Of a DNA stretch of 64,000 nt, positions 42,561 through 50,825 are shown in pieces. The notes beneath the pieces are model-generated. The model was not told the DNA's origin. It did no database searches and saw only the letters and a list, made by a program, of their open reading frames with translations. Each line of letters starts with the position of its first letter. Position 1 is the first letter of the stretch. This DNA comes from a bacterium (lineage in GTDB: Bacteria > Planctomycetota > UBA1135 > UBA2386): positions 350,207-414,206 of the forward strand of contig JANSXC010000002.1 of the NCBI GenBank assembly GCA_024743115.1, read 5' to 3'. The translations under genes were made by a program, and so were the position numbers.

Positions 42561-43157
42561 ATGCTCGCAGCCCTCATCACCGCTACCCTGACCCTGTCGC
42601 CCCAAGCCCCGACCGCCGATCGTCTCGATCGCGAACTCGTCGCGGCGGCGGTCGCGGTGCGTGGCGAAACCGAACTGAGCCCGGCCGAGGCCTACGCTTC
42701 GGCGAGTCGGGCGGCGACGGCGCACATGCGCGTCCGCTGGGAGGAGCGCACGCAGCGTGCGGTCGAGCTGCGGCGGCCGTTCTGGCTGCCCGAGCTGCTC
42801 GTCGAGCACCGCATGCAGCGGTGGCTCGCCGACCTGCCCATCGAGCAGATCACCAAGGTCGTGGATCGGGAGGACAAGGAACGCGTTCACGAGTTCGGCA
42901 ACAGCTACCAGACCACGCTCTGGGTGGCCGAGGAGCCGCGCAGCGTGAAGCACGGCGAACGCCGCCTCCGCGCCGAGCTCAAGCGCCTCGAGCGCACGAC
43001 AGCGGTCAAGTACGGCGGCATCGCCGCTGGTTGGGCGGTGCTCGCGTTCCTGGTCGGTTGGCTGGATCGCCTGTCTCGTGGCTACATGACCGGGCGGCTG
43101 CGGCTGCTGGGCGTTCTCTGTGGCGCGGCTTTCCCGGCCGTGCTGTTCGTCGGGTAG
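42561..43157 (+). CDS. Membrane protein of unknown function
   Basis: A 198-residue protein with a short N-terminal hydrophobic segment (MLAALITATLTLSPQAP, possibly a signal peptide), a charged helical middle, and two C-terminal membrane helices (YGGIAAGWAVLAFLVGWL and LLGVLCGAAFPAVLFVG). A good ribosome site (GGAGGT) sits eight bases before the ATG. It ends 18 bases before the kinase start, so the two are likely co-transcribed. No family recognised. It could be a partner or receptor of the kinase, by context only. Confidence 0.75.
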   Translation: MLAALITATLTLSPQAPTADRLDRELVAAAVAVRGETELSPAEAYASASRAATAHMRVRWEERTQRAVELRRPFWLPELLVEHRMQRWLADLPIEQITKVVDREDKERVHEFGNSYQTTLWVAEEPRSVKHGERRLRAELKRLERTTAVKYGGIAAGWAVLAFLVGWLDRLSRGYMTGRLRLLGVLCGAAFPAVLFVG

Positions 43158-43175
43158 AGTCCGGAGAACGGATCC

Positions 43176-44528
43176 ATGGAGGCACCCCGCATCGAACCCG
43201 AAGGCCAGCCCCAGCCCGAACGCGTGGACTGGGAGGCCTTCTACCAGAACTACCGCAAGCCCGGCTACGTTGCCGGGTTCGAGATCGTTCACAAGCTCGG
43301 CGGCGGGATGTTCGGCCTCGTCTTCAAGGCGCGGAAGGAATCGATCGGCAAGGACTACGCGATCAAGTTCCTCAAGGTCGACGACGAGACCGTGCGCGAC
43401 GCCGTTGCGCGTGAACTCGAGACGGTGCGCTTCTTCGCGCAGATCGATCATCCCAACCTCGTCTCGATCGAGGACAAGGGCATCGTCGACGGCATCCCGT
43501 TCCTCGTGATGAGCTACGCGGGGCAGGACACGCTGCAGAAGCGCCTGCAGAACGACGGCCTCGACCGCGACGACGCGCTGCGCATCTTCGCGCAGGCCGC
43601 GCGGGGCGTGCAGGCCCTGCACGAGCACTCGCTGGTGCACTTCGACCTCAAGCCGGCGAACATCTTCCTCAAGGGCGACGTCGCGCGCGTCGGCGACTAC
43701 GGGCTCAGCAAGCTCGTGAGCGAATCGCGCAACTCGCTGAGCTTCAGCCGCGGCACGCCGTACTACATGGCGCCGGAGATGCTGCAGCGGCGCGGCGACA
43801 GCAAGAGCGACATCTACTCGCTCGGCATCATTCTCTACGAGTGCCTCTACGGCGACGTGCCGTTCCGCGGCGACTCGGAGTGGGAGGTGCTGCGCAAGCA
43901 CGAGCACGCCGAGCCGGAGTTCCCCGCCGACAGTCGGCCGGGCGATCGCGCGATCGTGCGACGCTGTCTGGAGAAGGATCCGGATCAGCGCTTCGGATCC
44001 GTGGCCGAACTGTTGCGCGCGCTGCAGGCGCCGGTCGCGCTCGGAGAGAGTCTGGTGTTCGACCAGGCGCCGCCGGCACCGCCAGCGCCCGCCGCCAGGA
44101 TGGCCGCGCCGCCGCCGCCGCCCGCTGCGCGCGCGATGCCGACGCCGCCACCCCTGCCCGCCGGTCGGCTCGCGACGCCGCTCGCAGCACCGCCCGCACC
44201 GCCGCCGATCGCAGCCGCCGCGCCGGCCGGGGTGCCGCGCGATCCCGCTGCGAGCCCGTACGGCATGCCGTGGCGCGAAGAGCCGCGTCGCAACGGCCCT
44301 GTCGGCCTGATGGTGCGCGGCGTGTTCGGCATCATCGACCTGGTGATCTTCCTCGTGATGTTGCCGGTCCGCGCGGTCAGCGCGTTCACGGGTCGCGGGA
44401 TCGTCTGGCTGCTGCGCCTGCCGCTGCGCCTGCTCGCGGCCGTGGCACAACTCGTCGGCCTGCTGGTCGTCGCGGGGCTCGTGCTGCTCGTCGTGGTCAC
44501 GATCCTCAACCTCGTCGGCGCACTCTGA
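43176..44528 (+). CDS. Membrane-anchored Ser/Thr protein kinase with HFD/DYG motifs
   Basis: A 450-residue kinase. The catalytic domain (about 33-290) has LGGGMFGLV, K64 (YAIKFLK), E80, H155-F156-D157 in VHFDLKPANIF, D174-Y175-G176 for DFG, and GTPYYMAPE. The loss of the arginine in HRD makes it a non-RD kinase, so activation-loop phosphorylation may be unnecessary. K64, D157, N162 and D174 are all present, so catalysis is expected. A proline/alanine-rich linker of about 80 residues leads to two or three hydrophobic segments at the very C-terminus (VFGIIDLVIFLVMLPV, AQLVGLLVVAGLVLLVVV). There is no extracellular sensor domain. The ECF sigma gene follows after 81 bases. Confidence 0.92.
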   Translation: MEAPRIEPEGQPQPERVDWEAFYQNYRKPGYVAGFEIVHKLGGGMFGLVFKARKESIGKDYAIKFLKVDDETVRDAVARELETVRFFAQIDHPNLVSIEDKGIVDGIPFLVMSYAGQDTLQKRLQNDGLDRDDALRIFAQAARGVQALHEHSLVHFDLKPANIFLKGDVARVGDYGLSKLVSESRNSLSFSRGTPYYMAPEMLQRRGDSKSDIYSLGIILYECLYGDVPFRGDSEWEVLRKHEHAEPEFPADSRPGDRAIVRRCLEKDPDQRFGSVAELLRALQAPVALGESLVFDQAPPAPPAPAARMAAPPPPPAARAMPTPPPLPAGRLATPLAAPPAPPPIAAAAPAGVPRDPAASPYGMPWREEPRRNGPVGLMVRGVFGIIDLVIFLVMLPVRAVSAFTGRGIVWLLRLPLRLLAAVAQLVGLLVVAGLVLLVVVTILNLVGAL

Positions 44529-44590
44529 CGCCGCCGGCCGGGGCCGCCCCGCATCGCGAGCCAAATGGCGCTGCGGCGGCGCCCGGCGGG

Positions 44591-44596
44591 TATAGT
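44591..44596 (+). promoter_or_regulatory. Possible -10 box before the ECF sigma gene
   Basis: TATAGT lies 13 bases before the sigma ATG, in the 81-base gap after the kinase gene. I see no matching -35, so this could be an ECF-type or extended -10 promoter, or chance. Confidence 0.25.
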
Positions 44597-44609
44597 CCTT
44601 CACCCTCCG

Positions 44610-45263
44610 ATGAGCGAACGAAGTCACGATCTCAGCCGCCTGCAGGCGATGGACGAGTCGGCCTGGACCGAGCTGCAAAACGACTACTACCGTCGCGTCT
44701 ACTTCTACGTGAAGCGCTACGTCGCGGATCACCAGACAGCCGAAGACCTGACGCAGGATGTGTTCCTCGGCGCGGTGCGCGGGATCGCGGGTTTCGACGC
44801 CAACTACACGCTGGATCAGTTCCTGTTCGGCATCGCGAAGAATCGCGTCATCGATCACTACCGCAAGCACAAGATCGCGTTGATCCCGAGCAAGTCGGAC
44901 GGCGATGCCGACAAGAGCCAGCTCTGGCTCGAGAACATGCCCGAGACCGCCACGCCGCAACCGAAGGACAAGGTCGTGCAGTCCGAGGACGGCGGCCGGC
45001 AGCGCAGGGTGCTCGCGGACATCCTCAAGGACATGGTCTCCGAGCTGTGGTCGGCCGGCGAGTTCCAGAAGCTGATGGTGCTCGAGTACCTGTTCGTGCT
45101 GGGTGGCCGCAACAAGGACGCCGCGACCCGGTTTGGCATCGCGGATGAGAAACACGTCGCGGGGATCAAGTTCCGCGCGGTCGATCGGCTGCGTGGTCTG
45201 GCCCGTCAGCACGACCCGAACCACTCGCTCTTCCTGGGCCTCTGGCAGCCGGGGGCACGATGA
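44610..45263 (+). CDS. ECF sigma factor in a kinase/anti-sigma locus
   Basis: A 217-residue sigma factor. Region 2 is clear (DYYRRVYFYVKRYVADHQTA, EDLTQDVFLGAVRG, FLFGIAKNRVIDHYRKHK). Region 4 is divergent (LVLGGRNKDAATRFGI is its nearest reading: FVLGGRNKDAATRFGI, then EKHVAGIKFRAVDRL). The ATG at 44610 begins the family-like sequence MSERSHDLSRLQ; an upstream in-frame extension is arginine-rich and not credible. The anti-sigma-like gene overlaps its stop by four bases (ATGA), the standard sign of a sigma/anti-sigma pair. With the kinase directly upstream, this factor may be under two kinds of control. Confidence 0.91.
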   Translation: MSERSHDLSRLQAMDESAWTELQNDYYRRVYFYVKRYVADHQTAEDLTQDVFLGAVRGIAGFDANYTLDQFLFGIAKNRVIDHYRKHKIALIPSKSDGDADKSQLWLENMPETATPQPKDKVVQSEDGGRQRRVLADILKDMVSELWSAGEFQKLMVLEYLFVLGGRNKDAATRFGIADEKHVAGIKFRAVDRLRGLARQHDPNHSLFLGLWQPGAR

Positions 45264-45586
45264 GTCAAGACGAACGAGATTTGCCGGCCGATCCGGATGC
45301 GGCCATCGACCCGCACCTGACGTTCACGGTCGCCACGGTCTGGCGCGAGGAACGAATCTCGTGCCCGCACCCAGACGTGCTCCAGAGCTACCGCCAGGGC
45401 GGGCTCGATGGGGGAGCGGCCGAGTTCGTGAAGTTTCACCTCGAGGAGAGCCAGTGTCCGTATTGCAACGCGGTCATGGCGGATCTCGAGGCGCGAGACA
45501 GCGACGCGAAGTCGGCGGAGCTCGAGGACCTGCGAGATCGTCTGCTGCGCTCGACGGTCACGGCGCTGCGCCAGACGCGCGCCTGA
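45260..45586 (+). CDS. Small zinc-binding anti-sigma-like protein
   Basis: A soluble 108-residue protein whose centre holds C35-x-H37 ... H60-x5-C66-x2-C69 (ISCPHPD, then FVKFHLEESQCPYC). This resembles the zinc-associated anti-sigma (ZAS) motif H-x3-C-x2-C with two extra residues in the H-to-C spacing. A helical tail follows (AELEDLRDRLLRS). There is no membrane segment, so it would act in the cytoplasm, as soluble redox-sensing ZAS proteins do. Coupling to the sigma gene by an ATGA overlap supports an anti-sigma role. Redox or zinc sensing is inference. Confidence 0.8.
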   Translation: MSQDERDLPADPDAAIDPHLTFTVATVWREERISCPHPDVLQSYRQGGLDGGAAEFVKFHLEESQCPYCNAVMADLEARDSDAKSAELEDLRDRLLRSTVTALRQTRA

Positions 45587-45602
45587 GCGGGTAACCCGGT
45601 AC

Positions 45603-45617
45603 CGGGCGTTTCGCCCG
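45603..45617 (+). terminator. Small hairpin after the anti-sigma-like gene
   Basis: CGGGCG and CGCCCG pair over TTT, 17 bases after the stop. The palindrome CCCGGTACCGGG overlaps its 5' side. Two A-runs further downstream are the only tract-like sequence. Confidence 0.35.
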
Positions 45618-45747
45618 TTCGCATGGCCGAATCCGCTACGGCCGAAAAACCACCGCGAAAACCGGGCCGGCCGCGAATAGTCCGGCGGGGTCCTCGCAAG
45701 GGTCAGGGTGGCGCCGAGAGCGGTGCCCGACACAAGCGAGAACGATA

Positions 45748-46578
45748 ATGATCCGCAAGACCTTCAAGATGGCGCTTCTGACCGGTGCGGTGCTCGGTGG
45801 AGCTGGGTTCCTTTTCTTTGGCACCGCCTTCCCGAGTTACGTCAGCACGATGGCGTCGTCCGTCCGTGAGACGGTCGAGGGCCAGGTGCCGATCGACCTC
45901 GAGATCAAGCGGGCCGAGGGGTTGATCCAACAGATCGACCCGCAGATCGAGACCTGCAAGCGCGACCTCGCCCGCAGCGAAGTCGAGCTCGAAGAGCTGC
46001 AGCGTTCGATCACCGACCTCGAAGAGACGGTTGGTCTCGAAGAACGCAAGCTCAAGCGCGGCGTCAAGCTGCTGAGCTCGACCGAGGGCGTCGCCCTGGC
46101 CGCCGACTTCGGCGCCCGTCGTCGCGTCAACCTCGACCTGGCCCGCACGAAGGATAGCTACGTCAACAACATGGCGATCCTGAAGACCAAGCGCGCGCTC
46201 GTCACCCGGCAGACCCGGGCCGTCGACGCCGCGAAGCAGAAGCTGCTGGCCGTTCGGACCGAACGCGAGGCGCTCAAGGACCAGATCCGTTCGCTGAAGA
46301 CGCAGAAGCACGAGATCGAGGCCCTGGCCGCGAACAGCGATCGCTTCGACCTCGACAGCACGGCTCTGAGCCAGGCCAAGGAAGTCATCACCAAGGTGCG
46401 CAAGCGCCTCGACATCGCCCAGCGCGTGCTCGAGAACGACATGTCGTTCCACGGTGAGGACCCCAGCGTGGCCATGCAGAGCAACCGCAACGTGGTGCAG
46501 GAGATCGAAGAACTCTTCGCCGCCGAGTCGGCCGACGCCAACGTCATCGAGATCGAGGTGCCGAGCACGCGCCGCTGA
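45748..46578 (+). CDS. Membrane-anchored coiled-coil protein
   Basis: A 276-residue protein. Residues 8-31 form one membrane helix (MALLTGAVLGGAGFLFFGTA). Nearly all the rest is charged helix with heptad-like spacing (LARSEVELEELQRSITDLEE, VDAAKQKLLAVRTEREALKD, IRSLKTQKHEIEALA). The C-terminus is acidic and ends EIEVPSTRR. This is an elongated coiled coil, most likely outside the membrane if the helix acts as an uncleaved signal. It follows the sigma/anti-sigma pair after 161 bases on the same strand. It could be a target gene of that sigma factor or a structural envelope component. I know no named family. Confidence 0.78.
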   Translation: MIRKTFKMALLTGAVLGGAGFLFFGTAFPSYVSTMASSVRETVEGQVPIDLEIKRAEGLIQQIDPQIETCKRDLARSEVELEELQRSITDLEETVGLEERKLKRGVKLLSSTEGVALAADFGARRRVNLDLARTKDSYVNNMAILKTKRALVTRQTRAVDAAKQKLLAVRTEREALKDQIRSLKTQKHEIEALAANSDRFDLDSTALSQAKEVITKVRKRLDIAQRVLENDMSFHGEDPSVAMQSNRNVVQEIEELFAAESADANVIEIEVPSTRR

Positions 46579-46603
46579 GCGCGCGCCGGTAGCCAAGAGG
46601 AGA

Positions 46604-46614
46604 CCCCTTCGGGG
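46604..46614 (+). other. First of three consecutive hairpins
   Basis: CCCC-TTC-GGGG, a four-pair stem, 26 bases after the coiled-coil gene. It is weak alone but forms part of a three-hairpin series. Confidence 0.35.
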
Positions 46615-46627
46615 GAGAGAGAAACTC

Positions 46628-46647
46628 GGCCCCGCAGTCGCGGGGCC
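46628..46647 (+). other. Second of three consecutive hairpins
   Basis: GGCCCCGC and GCGGGGCC form a perfect 8-bp GC-rich stem over the loop AGTC. It directly abuts the next, larger hairpin. Confidence 0.55.
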
Positions 46648-46697
46648 AACCGCCAGAACGGCACCCCGGGCTTTGCCCGGGGTGCCGTTCGGCGGTT
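46648..46697. terminator. Very stable hairpin, likely terminator before sucC
   Basis: AACGGCACCCCGGGC (46657-46671) pairs perfectly with GCCCGGGGTGCCGTT (46675-46689) over a TTT loop. Beyond a small AG/C interior bulge, AACCGCC pairs with GGCGGTT (46691-46697). The total is 22 base pairs, the strongest hairpin noticed in the window. It ends in a short GGTTTTGG run. It separates the signalling locus from sucCD. Confidence 0.75.
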
Positions 46698-46821
46698 TTG
46701 GGGCGCGGGATCCAGGGAGGCGAGGCGCGGCGCCGGGGATTGCGCGAGGGGATTGCAGGAACGGCCGCGCTCGAAGTCGACTCGGGCTCGTCTGCTCGCT
46801 AACCTGCTCGGCCCGAAACCC

Positions 46822-47982
46822 ATGAATATCCACGAGTACCAGGCCAAGCAGCTCTTGGCGAAGTTCGGTGTGCCGGTCTCGCGCGGCATTCCGTGCACGA
46901 CGGCCGACGAGGTCGGCAAGGCGTTCGTCGCTCTCAACGAACCGCTCGCGGTCGTGAAGGCGCAGATCCACGCGGGTGGTCGCGGCAAGGCCGGCGGCGT
47001 CAAGTTGGTCCGCAGCGCGGACGAGGCGATCGCGGTGGCGAAGGATCTGATCGGCAAGACGCTCGTGACGCATCAGACCGGCCCCGAGGGTCGGGTGGTT
47101 CGCACGCTCTACGTCGAGGCCGGCAGCGACATCGATCGCGAGATGTACCTGGCAGTGCTCATGGATCGCGCGGCCGCGGCTCCGGTCGTGATCGCGGCGG
47201 CCGAGGGTGGTGTCGACATCGAAGAACTCGCGGAGACGAAGCCCGAGGCGATCGCGCGGCATCGCGTGCACCCGGTCAAGGGGCTGATGCCGTTCCAGGC
47301 CCGCGCTCTCTGCAAGCACCTCGGCCTCTCGGGCGACCAGGCCAAGCAGGGCGGCAAGCTGATCGGAGCGCTGGTCAAGGCGTTCATGGCGAGCGACTGC
47401 TCGCTGGCCGAGATCAACCCGCTGATCACGACCAAGCAGGGTGAGGTCAAGGCGCTCGATGCCAAGATGGGCTTCGACGACAACGCGCTGTTCCGGCACA
47501 AGGACATCGTCGAGCTGCGCGACCTCAACGAAGAGGACCCCAAGGAGGTCGAGGCCAAGAAGTTCGACCTCAGCTACATCGCGCTCACCGGCGACATCGG
47601 CTGCCTCGTCAACGGCGCGGGCCTTGCGATGGCGACAATGGATGTCGTGCAGCAGAAGGGTGGCATGCCGGCCAACTTCCTCGACGTCGGTGGCGGCGCC
47701 ACGGCCGAGCAGGTGACCAACGCGTTCAAGATCCTGCTCAGCGACGAGAACGTGAAGGGCATCCTCGTGAACATCTTCGGCGGCATCATGCGCTGCGACA
47801 CGATCGCCGAGGGCGTCATCACGGCCGCGAAGGAAGTCAACCTCAGCGTGCCGTTGGTCGTGCGTCTCGAGGGCACCAACGTCGAGCAGGGTCGCAAGAT
47901 GCTCGAAGAATCCGGAATCGACCTGCACACCGCGTCGTCGCTCGACGAAGCGGCCGAGAAGGTCGTCGCTGCCGTTCGCTAA
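46822..47982 (+). CDS. sucC: Succinyl-CoA synthetase beta subunit
   Basis: A 386-residue ATP-grasp subunit that, with SucD, interconverts succinyl-CoA and succinate with formation of ATP or GTP in the TCA cycle. It begins [19 protein letters not shown], the family N-terminus, and has [16 protein letters not shown] (nucleotide site), [24 protein letters not shown] and GIMRCD. Length is standard. The ATG at 46822 lacks a visible Shine-Dalgarno. sucD follows after 24 bases. Confidence 0.98.
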   Translation: MNIHEYQAKQLLAKFGVPVSRGIPCTTADEVGKAFVALNEPLAVVKAQIHAGGRGKAGGVKLVRSADEAIAVAKDLIGKTLVTHQTGPEGRVVRTLYVEAGSDIDREMYLAVLMDRAAAAPVVIAAAEGGVDIEELAETKPEAIARHRVHPVKGLMPFQARALCKHLGLSGDQAKQGGKLIGALVKAFMASDCSLAEINPLITTKQGEVKALDAKMGFDDNALFRHKDIVELRDLNEEDPKEVEAKKFDLSYIALTGDIGCLVNGAGLAMATMDVVQQKGGMPANFLDVGGGATAEQVTNAFKILLSDENVKGILVNIFGGIMRCDTIAEGVITAAKEVNLSVPLVVRLEGTNVEQGRKMLEESGIDLHTASSLDEAAEKVVAAVR

Positions 47983-48006
47983 CCCGCGCAGAAAGAGGAA
48001 CAACCG

Positions 48007-48891
48007 ATGAGTGTATTGATCGACGGCGACACCAAGATCCTCTGCCAGGGCTTCACTGGCGGCGCGGGTCTGTTTCATTCCAAGAACTCGCTGGCCTACG
48101 GCACCAAGGTCGTGGCCGGCGTGACGCCCGGCAAGGGCGGGCAGGAGATCGAGGGCGTGCCGGTCTACGACACGGTCGCCGAGGCCAAGGCGGCCACGGG
48201 CGCCACGGTCTCGATGATCTACGTGCCTGCGCCGTTCACCGCGGATGCGATCTGCGAGGCGGTCGACAGCGAACTCGACCTCGTGGTCACGATCACCGAA
48301 GGCGTACCGGTCGCGGACATGGCGTTCGTCACCGACTTCATGAAGGGCAGCAAGACGCGGCTCGTCGGGCCGAATTGCCCCGGCGTGATCACGCCCGTGA
48401 CCGCGGACAGCGGCTGCAAGATCGGCATCATGCCGGGCTACATCCACCGGCCCGGTCGCGTCGGCATCGTGTCGCGCAGCGGCACGCTGACCTACGAGGC
48501 GGTTTGGCAGGTGACGAGCGCCGACATGGGGCAGTCGACCTGCATCGGCATCGGTGGCGACCCGATCAAGGGCATGGACTTCATCGAGTGCCTGCAGCTG
48601 TTCCAGGACGATCCGGACACCGACGGCATCATCATGATCGGTGAGATCGGCGGCACGGCTGAAGAAGAGGCCTGCGAGTTCATCACGCAGTACGTCAAGA
48701 AGCCGGTCGTCGGCTTCGTCGCGGGTGCGACGGCGCCGCCCGGCAAGCGCATGGGTCACGCCGGTGCGATCATCAGCGGCGGCAAGGGCACGGCGAAGGA
48801 CAAGAAGGCTGCGATGAACAAGGCCGGCGTCCACGTCTGTGACACGCCGTCGATCCTCGGCGAGACGATGAAGCAGGTGCTCGGCGCATAG
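48007..48891 (+). CDS. sucD: Succinyl-CoA synthetase alpha subunit
   Basis: A 294-residue subunit carrying the CoA-binding fold ([27 protein letters not shown]) and the phosphorylated histidine in [28 protein letters not shown] and [11 protein letters not shown] are as in the family. The pair sucC-sucD is one transcript; AGAGGA lies just before the ATG. The CoA-binding loop reads GAGLFHSK where many members have GKEGTFHT, a mild deviation. Confidence 0.98.
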   Translation: MSVLIDGDTKILCQGFTGGAGLFHSKNSLAYGTKVVAGVTPGKGGQEIEGVPVYDTVAEAKAATGATVSMIYVPAPFTADAICEAVDSELDLVVTITEGVPVADMAFVTDFMKGSKTRLVGPNCPGVITPVTADSGCKIGIMPGYIHRPGRVGIVSRSGTLTYEAVWQVTSADMGQSTCIGIGGDPIKGMDFIECLQLFQDDPDTDGIIMIGEIGGTAEEEACEFITQYVKKPVVGFVAGATAPPGKRMGHAGAIISGGKGTAKDKKAAMNKAGVHVCDTPSILGETMKQVLGA

Positions 48892-48911
48892 TCTCTGACA
48901 ACCAACTGCCC

Positions 48912-49388
48912 ATGGCCGGCCTCAAGATCCCCGGCGGCGTCGACGAGCTGTTTCGGCAGGTCACGCCGCTGTTCCTGCTGCTCGTCATCGGCATCGTCGT
49001 GTTCGAGCCGTGGGTGCCGGGCGGCGATTGGTTGCGCGGTACGTTCGGGGACGACATCCTCGTGCGCGGCGCCGTCGCGGCATTCGGGCTCTACATCCTG
49101 TTGCTGTGGGGCGAGACCCTGCGGCTCAACGCGCTGCTGAGCAGTGTGCTCAAGGCGTTCAAGGAGCACGGTGCCGGGGGCGCGGGCGCGGCGGCTGCGT
49201 CCGCGGCGCGCAACCCCAAGGCCCGGCTCGAAGCGGCCAAGCTGCTGATCGCGGCGTTGAGCTCCGACGACGCCGAGGTGCGGGCGACTTCACACCACAA
49301 CCTGACCCGGCTGGCGGGCAAGGATCTCGGCAAGGATCCCGGGCCGTGGCGCGAGTGGCTCAAGGCCGAGGGCCGTCAGTCGTCCTGA
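48912..49388 (+). CDS. Small membrane protein with C-terminal W-x2-W helical motif
   Basis: A 158-residue protein of unknown function. Two membrane helices are visible (PLFLLLVIGIVVFEPWV and GAVAAFGLYILLLWGE). A soluble tail is a single HEAT-like repeat ending HNLTRLAGKDLGKDPGPWREW. This end matches the last segment of the HEAT-repeat protein at 33.8 kb (LKRLTG...WRDWW), so both probably share a repeat type. It follows sucD after 20 bases and may be carried on the sucCD transcript. Confidence 0.75.
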   Translation: MAGLKIPGGVDELFRQVTPLFLLLVIGIVVFEPWVPGGDWLRGTFGDDILVRGAVAAFGLYILLLWGETLRLNALLSSVLKAFKEHGAGGAGAAAASAARNPKARLEAAKLLIAALSSDDAEVRATSHHNLTRLAGKDLGKDPGPWREWLKAEGRQSS

Positions 49389-49504
49389 TGGGGGCTTGAT
49401 GGGCCCCGTGGCAGCGGCGGAAACCGTCCCGACGGCGAAACTCGGCGGCCGGGACCGACGTTGCCCTTCCGTTCCGCCGCGGACGGCGTAAGGTACATCG
49501 CAAC

Positions 49505-49744
49505 ATGATCGGTTTCGGACTCCCCAACGGTATGGAGTGGATCATCATCCTGGTGGTGATCCTGCTCCTGTTTGGCCACCGGCTTCCCGGGATGGCCAGG
49601 TCGCTCGGGTCCGGCATCACGGAGTTCAAGCGCGGGCTGAAGGACGGCAACAAAGAAGGCGCCAAGGAAGGTGCTGCGGAAGGTGCCGCTGGCGGCGCGG
49701 ACAAGCCCGCCGCATCCGATGAAGGCTCGGCTTCGAAGAGCTGA
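49505..49744 (+). CDS. tatA: Sec-independent translocase subunit TatA
   Basis: A 79-residue TatA/E-type subunit: a short membrane helix (MEWIIILVVILLLFGHRLPG), the FGxxxLP hinge and an amphipathic helix (MARSLGSGITEFKRGLKDG), followed by an alanine/glycine/acidic tail. TatA forms the pore-like part of the Tat system for folded proteins. No tatC or tatB lies next to it in this window. A -10-like TAAGGT ten bases before the ATG (49489-49494) hints at a very short leader. Confidence 0.95.
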   Translation: MIGFGLPNGMEWIIILVVILLLFGHRLPGMARSLGSGITEFKRGLKDGNKEGAKEGAAEGAAGGADKPAASDEGSASKS

Positions 49745-49778
49745 GTGTCGCCAGATTCATCGTCTGCCCTGACTCACC

Positions 49779-50804
49779 GTGACTGATACGCTGCCACTGC
49801 ACGATCTGACGGCGCTCGTACGCCCGCAGCTCGACCGACTCAACCGCGAGCTCGTCGAGGATCTCGCACCCGGGCATCGCGAGATGCTGCCGCTGATCGA
49901 GCACGTCGGCGGCTACCGCGGCAAGCAACTGCGGCCCATGCTGACGTTCCTGTCGGGCATGGCCGTGCGCGGCGCGACCCATGGCGGCGGGCTCGGCGAC
50001 GATGTCGTCACGGTCGCCAAGGTCGTCGAGCTGCTGCACACGGCGACACTGTTGCACGACGACGTGCTCGACAGTGCTACGGTGCGGCGTCGCATTCCGA
50101 CCGTGAACCATCTCAGTGGCACCGAGGTCGCGGTGCTGCTCGGAGACTACATCTACGCCCGCGCGTTCCACATGGCAGTGCAGCTGCCGGATCCGACGGC
50201 GGCGCGCTGGCTCGCCGAGACCGTGCGCGTCATCTGCCAGGGCGAGATCACGCAGGTCCTGCATCGCTTCGATGGAGCATGGACCGAGGCGCAGTACTTC
50301 GAAGTCATCGCCGAGAAGACCGCGAGTCTATATGCCGCGGCGTGCCGTCTCGGTGGGCACTACGCGATCGGCAATCGGGAGCACGACGATCGCAGCGGGG
50401 CGCCCGAGGCGCGGCTGCGCGCGCTCGAGGAATACGGCCTCGAGCTCGGAATCGCGTTCCAGATCGTCGACGACTGCCTCGACCTCGACGGTGACGAAAA
50501 GGTCGTCGGCAAGTCGCTCGGCACCGATCTCAGCAAGGGCAAGATCACGCTGCCGCTGCTCTACCTGATGCAGCAGAGCCCGGCCGAGGCCAAGCGCGTC
50601 GAGGCCGTGCTCGGCAAGACCGAGGGCGAGGCGCTGCGCTCGCTGCGGCAGGAGTTCGCGCTCGAACACGCCGTCGCCTACGCGCTCGGCGAGGCGGAGC
50701 GCCGCATCGCGAAGGCGCAGGCATCGTTGTCGGTGCTGCCCGCGGGGCCGGCCCGCGATGCGTTGCATCGGCTCGCGTCGTTCGTGACCTCGCGGCGGCT
50801 GTAG
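49779..50804 (+). CDS. Polyprenyl diphosphate synthase
   Basis: A 341-residue trans-prenyltransferase. The first aspartate-rich motif is LLHDDVLD and the second is IVDDCLD. GYRGKQLRPML and GTDLSKGKITLPLLYL are typical of the long-chain (octaprenyl/heptaprenyl) group that makes quinone side chains. Chain length cannot be set from sequence by eye. It starts with a GTG at 49779. The preceding tatA ends 34 bases upstream and the next gene starts 21 bases downstream, so the three may be co-transcribed. Confidence 0.94.
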   Translation: MTDTLPLHDLTALVRPQLDRLNRELVEDLAPGHREMLPLIEHVGGYRGKQLRPMLTFLSGMAVRGATHGGGLGDDVVTVAKVVELLHTATLLHDDVLDSATVRRRIPTVNHLSGTEVAVLLGDYIYARAFHMAVQLPDPTAARWLAETVRVICQGEITQVLHRFDGAWTEAQYFEVIAEKTASLYAAACRLGGHYAIGNREHDDRSGAPEARLRALEEYGLELGIAFQIVDDCLDLDGDEKVVGKSLGTDLSKGKITLPLLYLMQQSPAEAKRVEAVLGKTEGEALRSLRQEFALEHAVAYALGEAERRIAKAQASLSVLPAGPARDALHRLASFVTSRRL

Positions 50805-50825
50805 GCGCTCGGCCTTGGGCATGCC

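Noticed and set aside
42558..48834. Minus-strand frames of 888 and 1043 codons opposite the kinase locus and sucCD
   Set aside because: Same reason; the plus strand carries unmistakable kinase, sigma and SucCD motifs.
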